Notes: generated by a model not told the origin, from the letters alone. A DNA stretch of 64,000 nucleotides from an uncultured Rhodospirillaceae bacterium (GCA_913020445.1 CAJWAR010000023.1:1-64000); one strand, 5' to 3'; shown: positions 46,602 through 55,962, counted from the stretch's first letter. Numbers and translations: made by a program.

Positions 46602-46786
46602 ATGGATACGCGGGTCAAGCCCGCGCATGACGATATTTTTTTCCTATGTGTTCTCTGTGCCCTCTGTGGTGAGTTTAACTACTTCAACATCGCCTGTCTT
46701 CGCCGAAGCTACGCGCAGGCAGGCAAGAGGGGACACCTTAGGCGATCGATGTCGAGGTCGATAGGGTGTGCCAAGAAGATGTCCCC
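46602..46786. repeat. Right copy of the ~185-bp inverted repeat
   Basis: This is the inverted partner of 45130-45314, from ATGGATACGCGGGTCAAGC to AAGAAGATGTCCCC. It contains its own GGGGACA...TGTCCCC dyad at 46730-46786. It also carries an extra segment (about 46697-46728, CGCCGAAGCTACGCGCAGGC) missing from the left copy. It ends 2 bp before the stop of the next gene. Confidence 0.8.
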
Positions 46787-46787
46787 A

Positions 46788-47552
46788 TTAGTATTTCGTC
46801 GGGATCAAATTCGCCATACCATATTTTTTGAAGATATTCTGGGCCACGCCTTCTTTGACGAGGACGTCGTAGGTTTTCTGCCAGCGATTGACGATGGTGT
46901 CGGGGGTGGCCTTACTGAACGCGATATACATGAAGGTGATTTGCTGTCTAAGCACCAGCTTTACGTCACACGTTTTGAGTTTCAGTTTTTGGCAATTGGC
47001 AAAAACGGTGGCATTACTTGAAAACCAGAGATCGGTACGGCCGTGCAGGAGCTTTTTCAGATTGGTGACGCCGGAGGTTGAGGTATCAAATTTCTGGTGT
47101 CTGGCGCTTTCCAGTAATTGCATGCCAACGCCAGCGCGCTGAACGCCAATTAGATAGTTTTTTGCATCGGCCATTTTCTTGAGCTTAATCGACGAGTCTT
47201 TCCGGGCATACAGGCCGATCCTTTTTTCGGCCAGGGGCCCGACCCACTTAAACAACGGATCACGTTTTTTAGAGTGGGTCATTGAAAACAATACTGTATT
47301 GGGCCGCTCTTTCAAATATTTGTACCCGCGCGCCCAGGGGTAGACTTTGATCTTATCTTTGAGCTTCAGGCGCCGCATGATCTCCTGGACAATCTCAACT
47401 GCCGGTCCTTTGAGTACATCGCCTTCATAATGGTTTAACGGCGGATAATCTTCAGTGATGATGGTGAGATTATCTTTCGCCAAGCTCGGGGAACCCACGA
47501 GTAAGGAAATAAACAAAAACAGCAAAATCGGGCTAGTTACACTTCTATACAA
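46788..47552 (-). CDS. Periplasmic binding protein, family 3 type
   Basis: A 254-residue protein from a TTG at 47552 with GGGAG eight bases upstream. This start leads straight into a signal peptide (SPILLFLFISLLVGSPSLAKD). Longer frames from 47615 or 47657 add residues that do not look exported. The body has LTIITEDYPPLNHYEGD and IYPWARGYKYL-type text, matching solute-binding family 3 proteins with the YPWARG motif common in quinoprotein- or signalling-linked members. No permease or ATPase genes are nearby, so a sensory role or a distant transporter is likely. It is divergent from the DUF3179 gene. Confidence 0.78.
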   Translation of the reverse strand: MYRSVTSPILLFLFISLLVGSPSLAKDNLTIITEDYPPLNHYEGDVLKGPAVEIVQEIMRRLKLKDKIKVYPWARGYKYLKERPNTVLFSMTHSKKRDPLFKWVGPLAEKRIGLYARKDSSIKLKKMADAKNYLIGVQRAGVGMQLLESARHQKFDTSTSGVTNLKKLLHGRTDLWFSSNATVFANCQKLKLKTCDVKLVLRQQITFMYIAFSKATPDTIVNRWQKTYDVLVKEGVAQNIFKKYGMANLIPTKY

Positions 47553-47713
47553 CGTCCAGACTCCCAGAATTCGACAGCTTATAATGTTATGTTGCCGATA
47601 TTGAATAAGTCGCATTACTTTGCCACAAAAACAAGGTGTCCTCATTATTTGCCTCACCCCATTGTGAGGTTTTGTGTTTTGCGTTTGGGCCTGCGCCGCA
47701 CCACATTATCTTC

Positions 47714-48742
<1,029 letters not shown>

Positions 48743-48745
48743 CAT

Positions 48746-48870
48746 AATTAAGGGGACAGCTTACTTAATTCAAAAGTTAACATTGTAATAAGTCGACCCG
48801 GGTCGAATTATTAGAATTAAGTAAGCTGTCCCCTTAATTATTCCAAGTAAGCTGTCCCCTTAATTATTCC
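48746..48870. repeat. GGGGACAG hairpin and tandem 26-bp repeat
   Basis: Perfect 26-base inverted arms lie at 48746-48771 and 48814-48839 (AATTAAGGGGACAGCTTACT and complement). They enclose a 42-base loop that contains TCGACCCGGGTCGA. A perfect tandem duplication of 26 bp follows (48819-48844 and 48845-48870). The elements resemble the ctgtcccc-type repeats seen around RAYT (REP-associated) transposases, but no transposase is present. They could also act as a terminator for the DUF3179 gene. Confidence 0.75.
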
Positions 48871-48910
48871 CGGGGTGACCTATCGGCCGAATCTCGCTAT
48901 ACGTTTTGCC

Positions 48911-49807
48911 ATGAACGTCAATATCATGTTGAGCAATTTGAAGCCGCAGCTGTGGGAGATGGTCGCCGATAGCGTGCGGTTTGTCGCCGGCGCGCTGGAA
49001 AGCCAGGGCGCTAAAGTTAAAATCGGCTCCAGCCAACTCGACCCCGAAGGCCTCAATCTTTTCTTTGACCGCTTTTATACCGAACCCGGTTTTCCCAATC
49101 AGATGAAAATGACAGGTGTTAAGTACGGCCTTATTTGCACCGAAGTCATCACCCCCGACGGCACCTGGAATTATGGCGCGGAAGGAGACGACCCGGCGAC
49201 TATCGCGGCTTTTGAGTTGGCCGCTAAAAATGCAGAGTTTGTCTGGTGCCTGCTCGAAGAATCGGTCGTGGCGTGCACGGCCATAAACCCGAACACCGCC
49301 TATCTGCCATTTGGCTATCTTGAACAAATGGAGACGATAAAACCGCTGCCCGCCGATGAGCGGGATATTGATTTTCTAATGTGCGGTATTCCCTGTGATC
49401 GCCGCCAAAGCCTGGTCAACGAGATTGCCGACGCCGGCCACGAGGTTTATTACCCGGCGATGCCGGTGCCGACCTATCTGCGTGACGCTTTGATGGCGCG
49501 CAGCCGCGTCAATCTGTCACTGCAGAAAACCGACCACCACAGCATTGTTTCGGTCACCCGAATTTGTCATTCGGTGATCAATCGCGTACCGGTGTTGCTT
49601 GAGCATGCAGGTGCCGCCAACCCCTATACCGATCTCTGTATCACCGCCGGCCGGGATGAAATAATCCAAACAGCGGATGATTGCATGGGTGAAATTGATC
49701 TTGCTGCGCTTGCCGAGCAAAGCTATGAAACGCTAAAAGCAAATTTGCCGATGGATATAATTATGACAAAGGTATTGAACACAACTTGGCCAAATTATAA
49801 TGACTGA
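48911..49807 (+). CDS. Glycosyltransferase-like protein
   Basis: A 298-residue soluble protein from the ATG at 48911 (a GTG at 48875 is an alternative). DIDFLMCGIPCDRRQSLVNEI near residue 150 and ARSRVNLSLQKTDHHSIVSV near residue 195 fit the C-terminal GT-B layout in which a transferase reads out a DxD-less donor site. The broken locus at 1.5-2.6 kb has a comparable C-terminal half. It overlaps the thioesterase gene by 8 bp. Substrate unknown; confidence in the class is moderate. Confidence 0.6.
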   Translation: MNVNIMLSNLKPQLWEMVADSVRFVAGALESQGAKVKIGSSQLDPEGLNLFFDRFYTEPGFPNQMKMTGVKYGLICTEVITPDGTWNYGAEGDDPATIAAFELAAKNAEFVWCLLEESVVACTAINPNTAYLPFGYLEQMETIKPLPADERDIDFLMCGIPCDRRQSLVNEIADAGHEVYYPAMPVPTYLRDALMARSRVNLSLQKTDHHSIVSVTRICHSVINRVPVLLEHAGAANPYTDLCITAGRDEIIQTADDCMGEIDLAALAEQSYETLKANLPMDIIMTKVLNTTWPNYND

Positions 49808-50240
49808 TACTCAAGAGCTGAACCTCAAAAGCCGTGATGCCTATGTGAGCTGGACAAGTGCCACCATCCGTTATCGCGATCTCGACCCTAACGGCCATGT
49901 AAATAACGGCGCCATCAATGAGTTTTTTGAAGATGGCCGGGTGCAATTTCGCAACGACCGGATGATTAGTCTGGGTGATAATATTCTGGCCGGCTTCGCG
50001 CTGGTGAAGTTTTCGGTCGAATATTATAAGACGCTGCATTATCCGGGCAGTGTCGATATCGGCACTGTGGTGACAAAAATTGGCCGCACGTCCTACGTCC
50101 TGGGGCAAGGCATCTTTAGCGGCGATGAGTGTATCGCGGTTGCCGAAGTTATAACTGTCTGTCTCGACGATCAGACGCAGAAGTCGCAGCCGATTGGCGA
50201 CGAACTTCGGGCCATATTGGCAAATGCGCAAAACATATAG
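49800..50240 (+). CDS. Acyl-CoA thioesterase (hotdog, 4HBT-like)
   Basis: A 146-residue hotdog-fold protein. IRYRDLDPNGHVNNGAINEFFEDGR near residue 18 contains the Asp and the D-x-N/H-V-N-N core of 4-hydroxybenzoyl-CoA thioesterase relatives. It would hydrolyse an acyl-CoA in the cytoplasm. Its start overlaps the end of the upstream transferase-like gene by 8 bp, indicating co-translation. The acyl chain is unknown. Confidence 0.85.
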   Translation: MTDTQELNLKSRDAYVSWTSATIRYRDLDPNGHVNNGAINEFFEDGRVQFRNDRMISLGDNILAGFALVKFSVEYYKTLHYPGSVDIGTVVTKIGRTSYVLGQGIFSGDECIAVAEVITVCLDDQTQKSQPIGDELRAILANAQNI

Positions 50241-50353
50241 GCTAGCCCGAATTGGCATCATAAAATCGACTTGCACGGCTTGACCTATGACGTGAAATAC
50301 GGTCGACTAACTGCAGAAAAAAGTACCTTACTATCCGAATAAAAGGGGGGTAT

Positions 50354-51430
50354 ATGCTGTACGAAAATGACGGCGTATCGGTTTACGACAAATCCAAAGC
50401 TTCAGCGGGATACAACATTTTTTGGACGCTTGGCACGCCGGCGGTGAAGCTCATGGACATGAACGGCACGATCGTTCACGAATGGGATATGGGCGGACTG
50501 CCCGGCAATTATGGCTATCTGCTGCCCAATGGAAATTTGATGGCGGCGATCCGGACGGACGAACAGGTTCTGGGACTTTCCGCCAAAGGCGGTCATATCG
50601 TCGAGATGGATTGGGACGGCAACATTGTCTGGGAGCATACCGATCATTTCCAACATCATGATTTTCGCCGCCTCGAAAACGGTAACACCTGCTATATCCG
50701 CTGGGAATTGATGCCGGAAGAACTCGCGGCCAAAGTGCCGGGCGGACGGGAAGGTTCTGAGCATGAAAATGGCATTTATGGCGACGGCATTCAGGAAATT
50801 GATGCCGATGGCAATACGGTCTGGGAATGGCACTTCGCCACTGATATTGAGGATTACAGCAAATATCCGATTTGCGCGATCGAGCATCGTAAGGAATGGG
50901 CGCACGCTAATACAATTTGCCCGTTGCCGGATGGCGATTATCTGATTAGCTTTCGGCAGAATCATCTGATTGCCCGTATCGACCGGGAGACCAAACAGTT
51001 CTCCTGGGAAATGTGCGATTGGAAACTGGGTCATCAGCATGATGTTCAAATGCTCGAGAACGGCAATATCCTGGTTTATGCCAATGGTGCTCATGGGCCC
51101 TATCACGGACCGAATGAAGGCTCGCGGATTTTTGAGATCGATCCAAAAACCGATGAGACCGTATGGGAGTATGTCGGCTCGCCACCTTATACGTTCGACA
51201 GCCCGTTTATCAGTGGTTGCCAGCCAATGCCGAACGGCAATATGCTGATCTGTGAAGGGCGTTCGGGGCGCTTATTTGAAGTCACGCGCGAGGGAGAAAT
51301 AGTCTGGAACTTTAATTCACCCTTTGCTGCTGATAAACCGCCCTATGCGCCGGGCCGGTCAATTTTCCGTTGCTACCGTTATACGGCCGACTCGCCCGAA
51401 ATTGGCGGTCGGCTTGGCGATCCAAGCTAG
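50354..51430 (+). CDS. Arylsulfotransferase-like beta-propeller, copy 1
   Basis: A 358-residue protein of the arylsulfotransferase (ASST, PF14269-like) propeller family. Repeated blade text includes VHEWDMGGLPGNYGYLLPNG, IVEMDWDGNIVWEH and HQHDVQMLENGNILVY, with the HHDF and QHDVQ histidines in the positions of the transferase active centre. No signal peptide is visible, although classic ASST enzymes are periplasmic, so a cytoplasmic role is likely. A strong GGGGGG ribosome site precedes the ATG. A paralogue follows 32 bp downstream. The true reaction is unknown. Confidence 0.8.
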   Translation: MLYENDGVSVYDKSKASAGYNIFWTLGTPAVKLMDMNGTIVHEWDMGGLPGNYGYLLPNGNLMAAIRTDEQVLGLSAKGGHIVEMDWDGNIVWEHTDHFQHHDFRRLENGNTCYIRWELMPEELAAKVPGGREGSEHENGIYGDGIQEIDADGNTVWEWHFATDIEDYSKYPICAIEHRKEWAHANTICPLPDGDYLISFRQNHLIARIDRETKQFSWEMCDWKLGHQHDVQMLENGNILVYANGAHGPYHGPNEGSRIFEIDPKTDETVWEYVGSPPYTFDSPFISGCQPMPNGNMLICEGRSGRLFEVTREGEIVWNFNSPFAADKPPYAPGRSIFRCYRYTADSPEIGGRLGDPS

Positions 51431-51462
51431 GATAAATAGTTTTATTAAGGGAGGCTTTTAAA

Positions 51463-52542
51463 ATGCCAGCAATTGATCCACGCAGCGGCGTCTTGCAGCA
51501 CAACGCAAACAAATCGACCCCCGGCTATACGTTGTTTACACCGCTCGGGCTCTACCATACTTATCTGATCGACATGGAGGGTAACGTCGTTCATCAGTGG
51601 GATTTACCCAATGATGTCGGCAACTACACCTATTTGCTGGAAAACGGTAATCTGCTGGCGGCCATCCGGACCGAAGAAGAAAATCCGTTTTTACCGGCCA
51701 AGGGTGGTCATCTGATCGAATATGACTGGGACGGCAATATCGTCTGGGAGCATGTCGATCATTTGCAGCACCATGATTTTCGCCGCAAGCCTAATGGCAA
51801 TACGGTCTACGCGGCTTGGGAAAAGCAAACCGATCCTGAGATCATGAAAACCATCCCGGGCGGTATCGAAGGGCAGGAGCATGACGGGGCGATTTATACC
51901 GACGTCATCCGCGAAATTGACCCTAAAGGTAACATCGTCTGGGAATGGCATGTAGTTGGTGACATGGATATGAACGAGTTTCCAATTGATCCGTCCGTTC
52001 ATCGCCATGAATATGCCCATGCCAACACGATCTCGCCGTGCCCCAACGGCGATGTGATCGTCAATTGGCGCTACAACAACACGATGGCGATGATTGATTA
52101 TGAGACCAAAAAAATTAAATGGTCGCTCAACGATATCGCCTATGGGCAGCACCATGATGTGCAGATGCTGGACAACGGCAATATACTTTTCTTCGCCAAT
52201 GGCGCCGATGTTCATATCCACGGCCCCGAAACCGGCTCGCAAGTTGTCGAGGTTAACCCGGCGACCAATGAAGAGGTTTGGGTTTATCAGGGCACGCCCC
52301 GGCGTTCTTTCGTCAGCTGGTTTATCAGTGGCTGTCAGCGCCTATCCACCGGTAATACGTTGATCTGCGAAGGCCTCTGGGGCCGCTTGTTCGAGGTCAC
52401 GCCGGAAAAAGAGATCGTTTGGGAATACGTCTCGCCATATTTTGTCGAATATGAGCATCCGGCCTATACCGGCAATAATATTATTTTCCGGTGCTATCGC
52501 TATGCATCGGATTCGCCGCAAATCCAAGGTCGTCTACCGTAA
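51463..52542 (+). CDS. Arylsulfotransferase-like beta-propeller, copy 2
   Basis: A 359-residue paralogue of the preceding protein with the same blade order (VHQWDLPNDVGNYTYLLENG, IEYDWDGNIVWEHVDHLQHH, GQHHDVQMLDNGNILFF, SGCQRLSTGNTLICEG). Identity with copy 1 is moderate and spread over the whole length, indicating an old tandem duplication. It also lacks a signal peptide. GGGAGG precedes the ATG. Two cyclic-nucleotide-domain genes follow in the same direction. Confidence 0.8.
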   Translation: MPAIDPRSGVLQHNANKSTPGYTLFTPLGLYHTYLIDMEGNVVHQWDLPNDVGNYTYLLENGNLLAAIRTEEENPFLPAKGGHLIEYDWDGNIVWEHVDHLQHHDFRRKPNGNTVYAAWEKQTDPEIMKTIPGGIEGQEHDGAIYTDVIREIDPKGNIVWEWHVVGDMDMNEFPIDPSVHRHEYAHANTISPCPNGDVIVNWRYNNTMAMIDYETKKIKWSLNDIAYGQHHDVQMLDNGNILFFANGADVHIHGPETGSQVVEVNPATNEEVWVYQGTPRRSFVSWFISGCQRLSTGNTLICEGLWGRLFEVTPEKEIVWEYVSPYFVEYEHPAYTGNNIIFRCYRYASDSPQIQGRLP

Positions 52543-52612
52543 TAGTTTTGTTTCAACTATTTGGAATATCACTATGACGTGTTAAGTTGTAGGTTATTGG
52601 AGAGGATCAGTT

Positions 52613-53053
52613 ATGAACGATCAACCAACCGATGCTGAAACCGAAACTGAAGACGTTGACGGTGAAAAAATCAGGCGGGCCGCAAAAACGGAAAAACGTG
52701 CTTTTTCGGAAGGTCAGTACATTTTTAGAGAAGGTGAATCCGGTGATTTGGCCTTCGTGGTGTTGAGCGGCAAAGTCGAAATTTCGCATGTTGTTGACGA
52801 CAAAGACAGTGCAATCGGTTCAGTTATTAAAGGTGGCATGTTTGGCGAGATGGCGCTGATCGATAACGATCCGCGCATGGCGTCTGCCCGCGCTATTGAG
52901 GGCGAGGTCGAAACTTTGGTTATCTCGCGCGAAGTTTTTCACAAAAAATTGGAAAGCGCTGACCCGTTTCACCGCGCCCTTATTGATATATTGACCAGCC
53001 ATATTCGCGGGCTCGCTGATCAATTGGCCAAAGCCAATATTCGGGCTTCCTAA
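52613..53053 (+). CDS. Stand-alone cyclic-nucleotide-binding domain protein, copy 1
   Basis: A 146-residue protein consisting of one CAP_ED-type domain. The usual strand order is QYIFREGESGDLAFVVLSGKV, followed by the phosphate-binding cassette GEMALIDNDPRMASARA with its Glu and Arg, then helices. There is no HTH, so it is not a CRP-like DNA binder. An acidic N-terminal tail of about 25 residues is unusual. It should bind cAMP or cGMP and modulate a partner. GGAGAGG precedes the ATG. A paralogue follows 10 bp downstream. Confidence 0.85.
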   Translation: MNDQPTDAETETEDVDGEKIRRAAKTEKRAFSEGQYIFREGESGDLAFVVLSGKVEISHVVDDKDSAIGSVIKGGMFGEMALIDNDPRMASARAIEGEVETLVISREVFHKKLESADPFHRALIDILTSHIRGLADQLAKANIRAS

Positions 53054-53063
53054 GAGAAAGTTC

Positions 53064-53462
53064 ATGGTTAATATAAATAAAAAAGCGCGTTCAAGCGGGA
53101 TGGAAACTCGGGAAGTACCAGCCGGTCGTTATATTTTCCGGGAGGGAGAATTGGGCGATCTGGCGTTCATTGTGACCGAAGGTGTCGTCGATATAACCCG
53201 GAAGGTAAATGGTGAAGAGGTTGTGTTGGGAGAGGTGCCGAAGGGCGGCCTTTTTGGTGAAATGGCCTTGCTCAATGACGAACCCAGAATGGCATCTGCC
53301 TTTGCTCATGAAAGTGTAAAGCTGCTGGTTATTTCGAGAGCGCAAATGGCTAAGAAAATGTCTGATCTCGATCCGTTTCACCGGGCGCTGATCGAGGTGT
53401 TATCGAACCATGTTCGATCAGTGGCTGGCAAACTTGGCGACGAAGGTGTGCCGGTCTCTTAA
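53064..53462 (+). CDS. Stand-alone cyclic-nucleotide-binding domain protein, copy 2
   Basis: A 132-residue paralogue of copy 1 with the same core (GRYIFREGELGDLAFIVTEGV; GEMALLNDEPRMASAFA). The cassette Arg and Glu are present, so nucleotide binding is plausible. It also has no effector domain. The tandem pair suggests a two-input or heterodimeric sensor. Its partner is unknown; the giant ABC exporter in this window uses the same domain type. Confidence 0.85.
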   Translation: MVNINKKARSSGMETREVPAGRYIFREGELGDLAFIVTEGVVDITRKVNGEEVVLGEVPKGGLFGEMALLNDEPRMASAFAHESVKLLVISRAQMAKKMSDLDPFHRALIEVLSNHVRSVAGKLGDEGVPVS

Positions 53463-53507
53463 AATTATTATTTCCGGCGCACGAATAGAAAGCCGCAACT
53501 GACCAAC

Positions 53508-54482
53508 CTAAGCTGCATTTGAAAGTTTTTCCCGGCCATGCGGCCGCTCTAATCCTAATTCCGGACCTTTGGGGATGATCCCATTTGTGGCGATCGGCCC
53601 ACCATGCGAATAGATGCGTTTTTTCATCAACTCGACATCGCTAACCGCGGCTATCCCTGGTGTTTGATAGAGATCGCGCAGATAGGCTGAAAGGTTGGGA
53701 TAGTCTTCCAAGCGCCGCTTGTTGCATTTATAGCCCAAGTAATAAACGGAATCGAAGCGAATGAAAGTTGGATAGAGGCGCAAATCAGATTCCGTAATTT
53801 GATCGCCACAGAGATAGCGTTGCGCTGCCAGGATGCTCTCTAATTTATCAAAGGCAGCAAACAGGATTTCAAAAGACTCTTCATAAGCCTGTTGGCTTTT
53901 CGACCGGCCACAGCCGTTCACCGCATCGTTGACGCCGTCCAGAATGAGCTGGTTCATATCGTCGATTTTGCCGAGCAGTTCTGGCGGGCACAAATCCGGC
54001 GTATCTTCGGTGAAGGCGGCAAATTCCGAATTGAACATGCGAATGATTTCAGAGGATTCATTATTAATGATGGTTTTTTCCTGGGCATCCCACAGCGTCG
54101 GCACACTGACTTTACCGGTATAATCAGGATCGGCGAAGGTATAAATTTCGTGCAGTTGAAGCACTTCAGCGTCGGTGCCTGGCACTTTGTGGGTCTTGCC
54201 TTCAAAACCCCAGCCGCCGCCGTCTGGATTTTGCGCGGTTTCATGATGCTCAATGATATCGTCCAGCTTTTTCAAAGCGCGGAAAAGCACAGTACGATGC
54301 GCCCAGGGACAGCCGGTTGAAGAATATAAATGATAGCGTCCGGGCTCCGCCTTAAATCCAGAAGAGCCATCGGCAGTTATGAATTTTCGAAAAATAGATG
54401 GCTTTTTCGCGTAGCTGCCATCGGCCTGAATTTCGCTGAGAATATCCTCATCGCTCCAGACACCGTCAATAAGTTGGCCCAT
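53508..54482 (-). CDS. Glutathionyl-hydroquinone reductase-like GST (Xi class)
   Basis: A 324-residue glutathione transferase of the YqjG/PcpF type. The catalytic cysteine motif SSTGCPWAHRTVLFRALKKL lies near residue 55, with DGVNDAVNGCGRSKSQQAYEE and YPNLSAYLRDLYQTPG downstream. It would reduce glutathionyl-hydroquinones in the cytoplasm, a quinone detoxification step. The ribosome site GAGGAG lies in one arm of a 38-base near-perfect inverted repeat that abuts the start codon. It is in the same direction as the three cupin genes, which lie upstream. Confidence 0.92.
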   Translation of the reverse strand: MGQLIDGVWSDEDILSEIQADGSYAKKPSIFRKFITADGSSGFKAEPGRYHLYSSTGCPWAHRTVLFRALKKLDDIIEHHETAQNPDGGGWGFEGKTHKVPGTDAEVLQLHEIYTFADPDYTGKVSVPTLWDAQEKTIINNESSEIIRMFNSEFAAFTEDTPDLCPPELLGKIDDMNQLILDGVNDAVNGCGRSKSQQAYEESFEILFAAFDKLESILAAQRYLCGDQITESDLRLYPTFIRFDSVYYLGYKCNKRRLEDYPNLSAYLRDLYQTPGIAAVSDVELMKKRIYSHGGPIATNGIIPKGPELGLERPHGREKLSNAA

Positions 54483-54519
54483 TTGATATACTCCTCAATT
54501 TATTGAAGAGTATATCAAA
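54482..54519 (-). promoter_or_regulatory. Inverted repeat covering the ribosome site of the GST gene
   Basis: Arms at 54482-54498 and 54503-54519 pair at 16 of 17 positions around a 4-base loop (TTTGATATACTC and complement). On the reverse strand the repeat runs directly into the ATG, and the GAGGAG ribosome site lies in its second arm. It could be a repressor operator, or an RNA hairpin that hides the ribosome site. Confidence 0.6.
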
Positions 54520-54605
54520 CAGTGTTTTCGGGAAAAGCCCTTTTGGAGTTTCAGCGCAACTTGTTACTTCTTGTTCAAAGGAACAACACGTATCAGATGT
54601 TTGGT

Positions 54606-55004
54606 TCAGTCTTCAGGCAGCTCTTCGGCATAGACTTTCACCAACTCCTCGACATTGTTGATGCCGGTGTAGCAGAACACCAGAAAGCCCGGCGTATCGA
54701 GGGTATTGTAGGCGCCGTGAATTTCACCCCGAGGAATGTAGACAAAATCCCCCTCTTTAAAATCCATTTCCTGAAGATCGTCATCCGGCCCGATCAGGAG
54801 CTTATCGTGACCTTTGATCTTGTACATGGCCAGATCGCCATTGACGTGGTGGTGACGATAGTTGCGTCCTCCTGGCGGCATGATGGACGTGCCCATCACC
54901 ATACCGGCATCCTTCACCGTCTCATCGTTGATGCCAAATCCGGTGACCAAGGAAGGTGCATATTCCAAATCTTCTCGCGGTTCACGTACCAGAACAGTCT
55001 TCAT
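54606..55004 (-). CDS. Small cupin, copy 1 (metal ligands present)
   Basis: A 132-residue single-domain cupin. Motif 1 is YRHHHVNGDLAMYKIKG near residue 48 and motif 2 is GDFVYIPRGEIHGAYN near residue 85, so the His residues expected to bind metal are present. It is third in transcription order in a set of three related cupins. A GGGGAA site precedes the ATG. It may be a small dioxygenase, isomerase or sensor. The substrate is unknown. Confidence 0.82.
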   Translation of the reverse strand: MKTVLVREPREDLEYAPSLVTGFGINDETVKDAGMVMGTSIMPPGGRNYRHHHVNGDLAMYKIKGHDKLLIGPDDDLQEMDFKEGDFVYIPRGEIHGAYNTLDTPGFLVFCYTGINNVEELVKVYAEELPED

Positions 55005-55041
55005 TTTATTTCCCCCATTTTAAAAAAAACGATACCGCCAT

Positions 55042-55437
55042 TCAATTGACTGGCGGTGCTTCGACAAAAGTGCGTTGCAAATCATCAATTCGCTCGACAC
55101 CAACATAAGTAAAAATAATCTTGCAAGTGCTGCTGGCCATATTCTCCAGCGAAAAAATTTCACCTCGCTCGACATAGATAAAATCTTTATCTTCAAACGT
55201 ATCCGTTTCGTCATCGTGCTTGGGACCGGTAATCAGCTTGCCGGAACCTTCGACGATAAACATCGCTAAATCAGCATTGATATTAAATTGGCTGCAGGTG
55301 TGACTGTCTGGCTCAATGTAGAAGCGGCCCATCATCATGCCCGGTGTTGGCGCGACATCACCGGTCACACCAATCTCAGCTAAGGCAGGCGGTAACAGGT
55401 CTAGGTTCTCCAGCGGCTCTTTGATGTTTACCAGCAT
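55042..55437 (-). CDS. Small cupin, copy 2 (metal ligands lost)
   Basis: A 131-residue paralogue from the ATG at 55437, nine bases after AGGAG (the TTG at 55443 is too close to that site). Motif 1 reads SHTCSQFNINADLAMFIVEG and motif 2 GEIFSLEN, so most metal-binding His residues found in the flanking copies are replaced. The fold blocks remain intact. It is likely a non-catalytic partner or a sensor rather than an enzyme. Confidence 0.8.
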   Translation of the reverse strand: MLVNIKEPLENLDLLPPALAEIGVTGDVAPTPGMMMGRFYIEPDSHTCSQFNINADLAMFIVEGSGKLITGPKHDDETDTFEDKDFIYVERGEIFSLENMASSTCKIIFTYVGVERIDDLQRTFVEAPPVN

Positions 55438-55449
55438 TGGCAATCACTC

Positions 55450-55866
55450 CTATTCTTTTGAATCGACGGGCGGCTGCCACTGCGGTTCCATAAAAACAAT
55501 CCCGGCATCGGCGAGCGAGTTTACGCCAGGATAAACGAACACCAGTTCATTGGCTTCACCGGAACCAATAGCGCCATGAATCTCGCCGGGCGGAATGTAA
55601 TTGAAATTGCCCTCGCCGAAAGAGACTTCGGTAATGTCGTGGTCAGGACCGCACAACATGGTGTCATTGCCTTTGATTTTGCACTGACCGGCACCGCTGT
55701 GTGGATGGTAGTGCCGCTGATTTTGCATATCCGGGCCGGACCGGGTGTAGCCCATAACGAGATTGGCATTCGGCACGGTTTCCTTGGTAATGCCGTAAAA
55801 AATCTCGCACGGTGGTTCAGCCTTGGTATTGGCCAGCAAATCTTTAAAGCGAATGATGGTTGCCAT
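55450..55866 (-). CDS. Small cupin, copy 3 (metal ligands present)
   Basis: A 138-residue cupin, the first of the three in transcription order. Motif 1 is RHYHPHSGAGQCKIKG near residue 52 and motif 2 is FNYIPPGEIHGAIG near residue 90, so metal binding is expected. It is divergent from a LysR regulator over 96 bp that contain a short dyad. The three cupins are 37 and 12 bp apart and probably form one operon with the GST gene beyond. Confidence 0.82.
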   Translation of the reverse strand: MATIIRFKDLLANTKAEPPCEIFYGITKETVPNANLVMGYTRSGPDMQNQRHYHPHSGAGQCKIKGNDTMLCGPDHDITEVSFGEGNFNYIPPGEIHGAIGSGEANELVFVYPGVNSLADAGIVFMEPQWQPPVDSKE

Positions 55867-55909
55867 AGCGCGAAGTCCTTTTTAATTAATTACGTCTTAA
55901 ACTTGACAG

Positions 55910-55926
55910 GACGGCTTTGTGCCGTC
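55910..55926. promoter_or_regulatory. Dyad in the LysR-cupin divergent promoter
   Basis: GACGGC-TTTGT-GCCGTC is a perfect inverted repeat with a 5-base centre, midway between the LysR gene and the first cupin gene. Its position fits a LysR operator controlling both directions. Motif identity alone is not diagnostic. Confidence 0.4.
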
Positions 55927-55962
55927 AAATAATATAATAGACAGTTTATATAAGAAAATATT

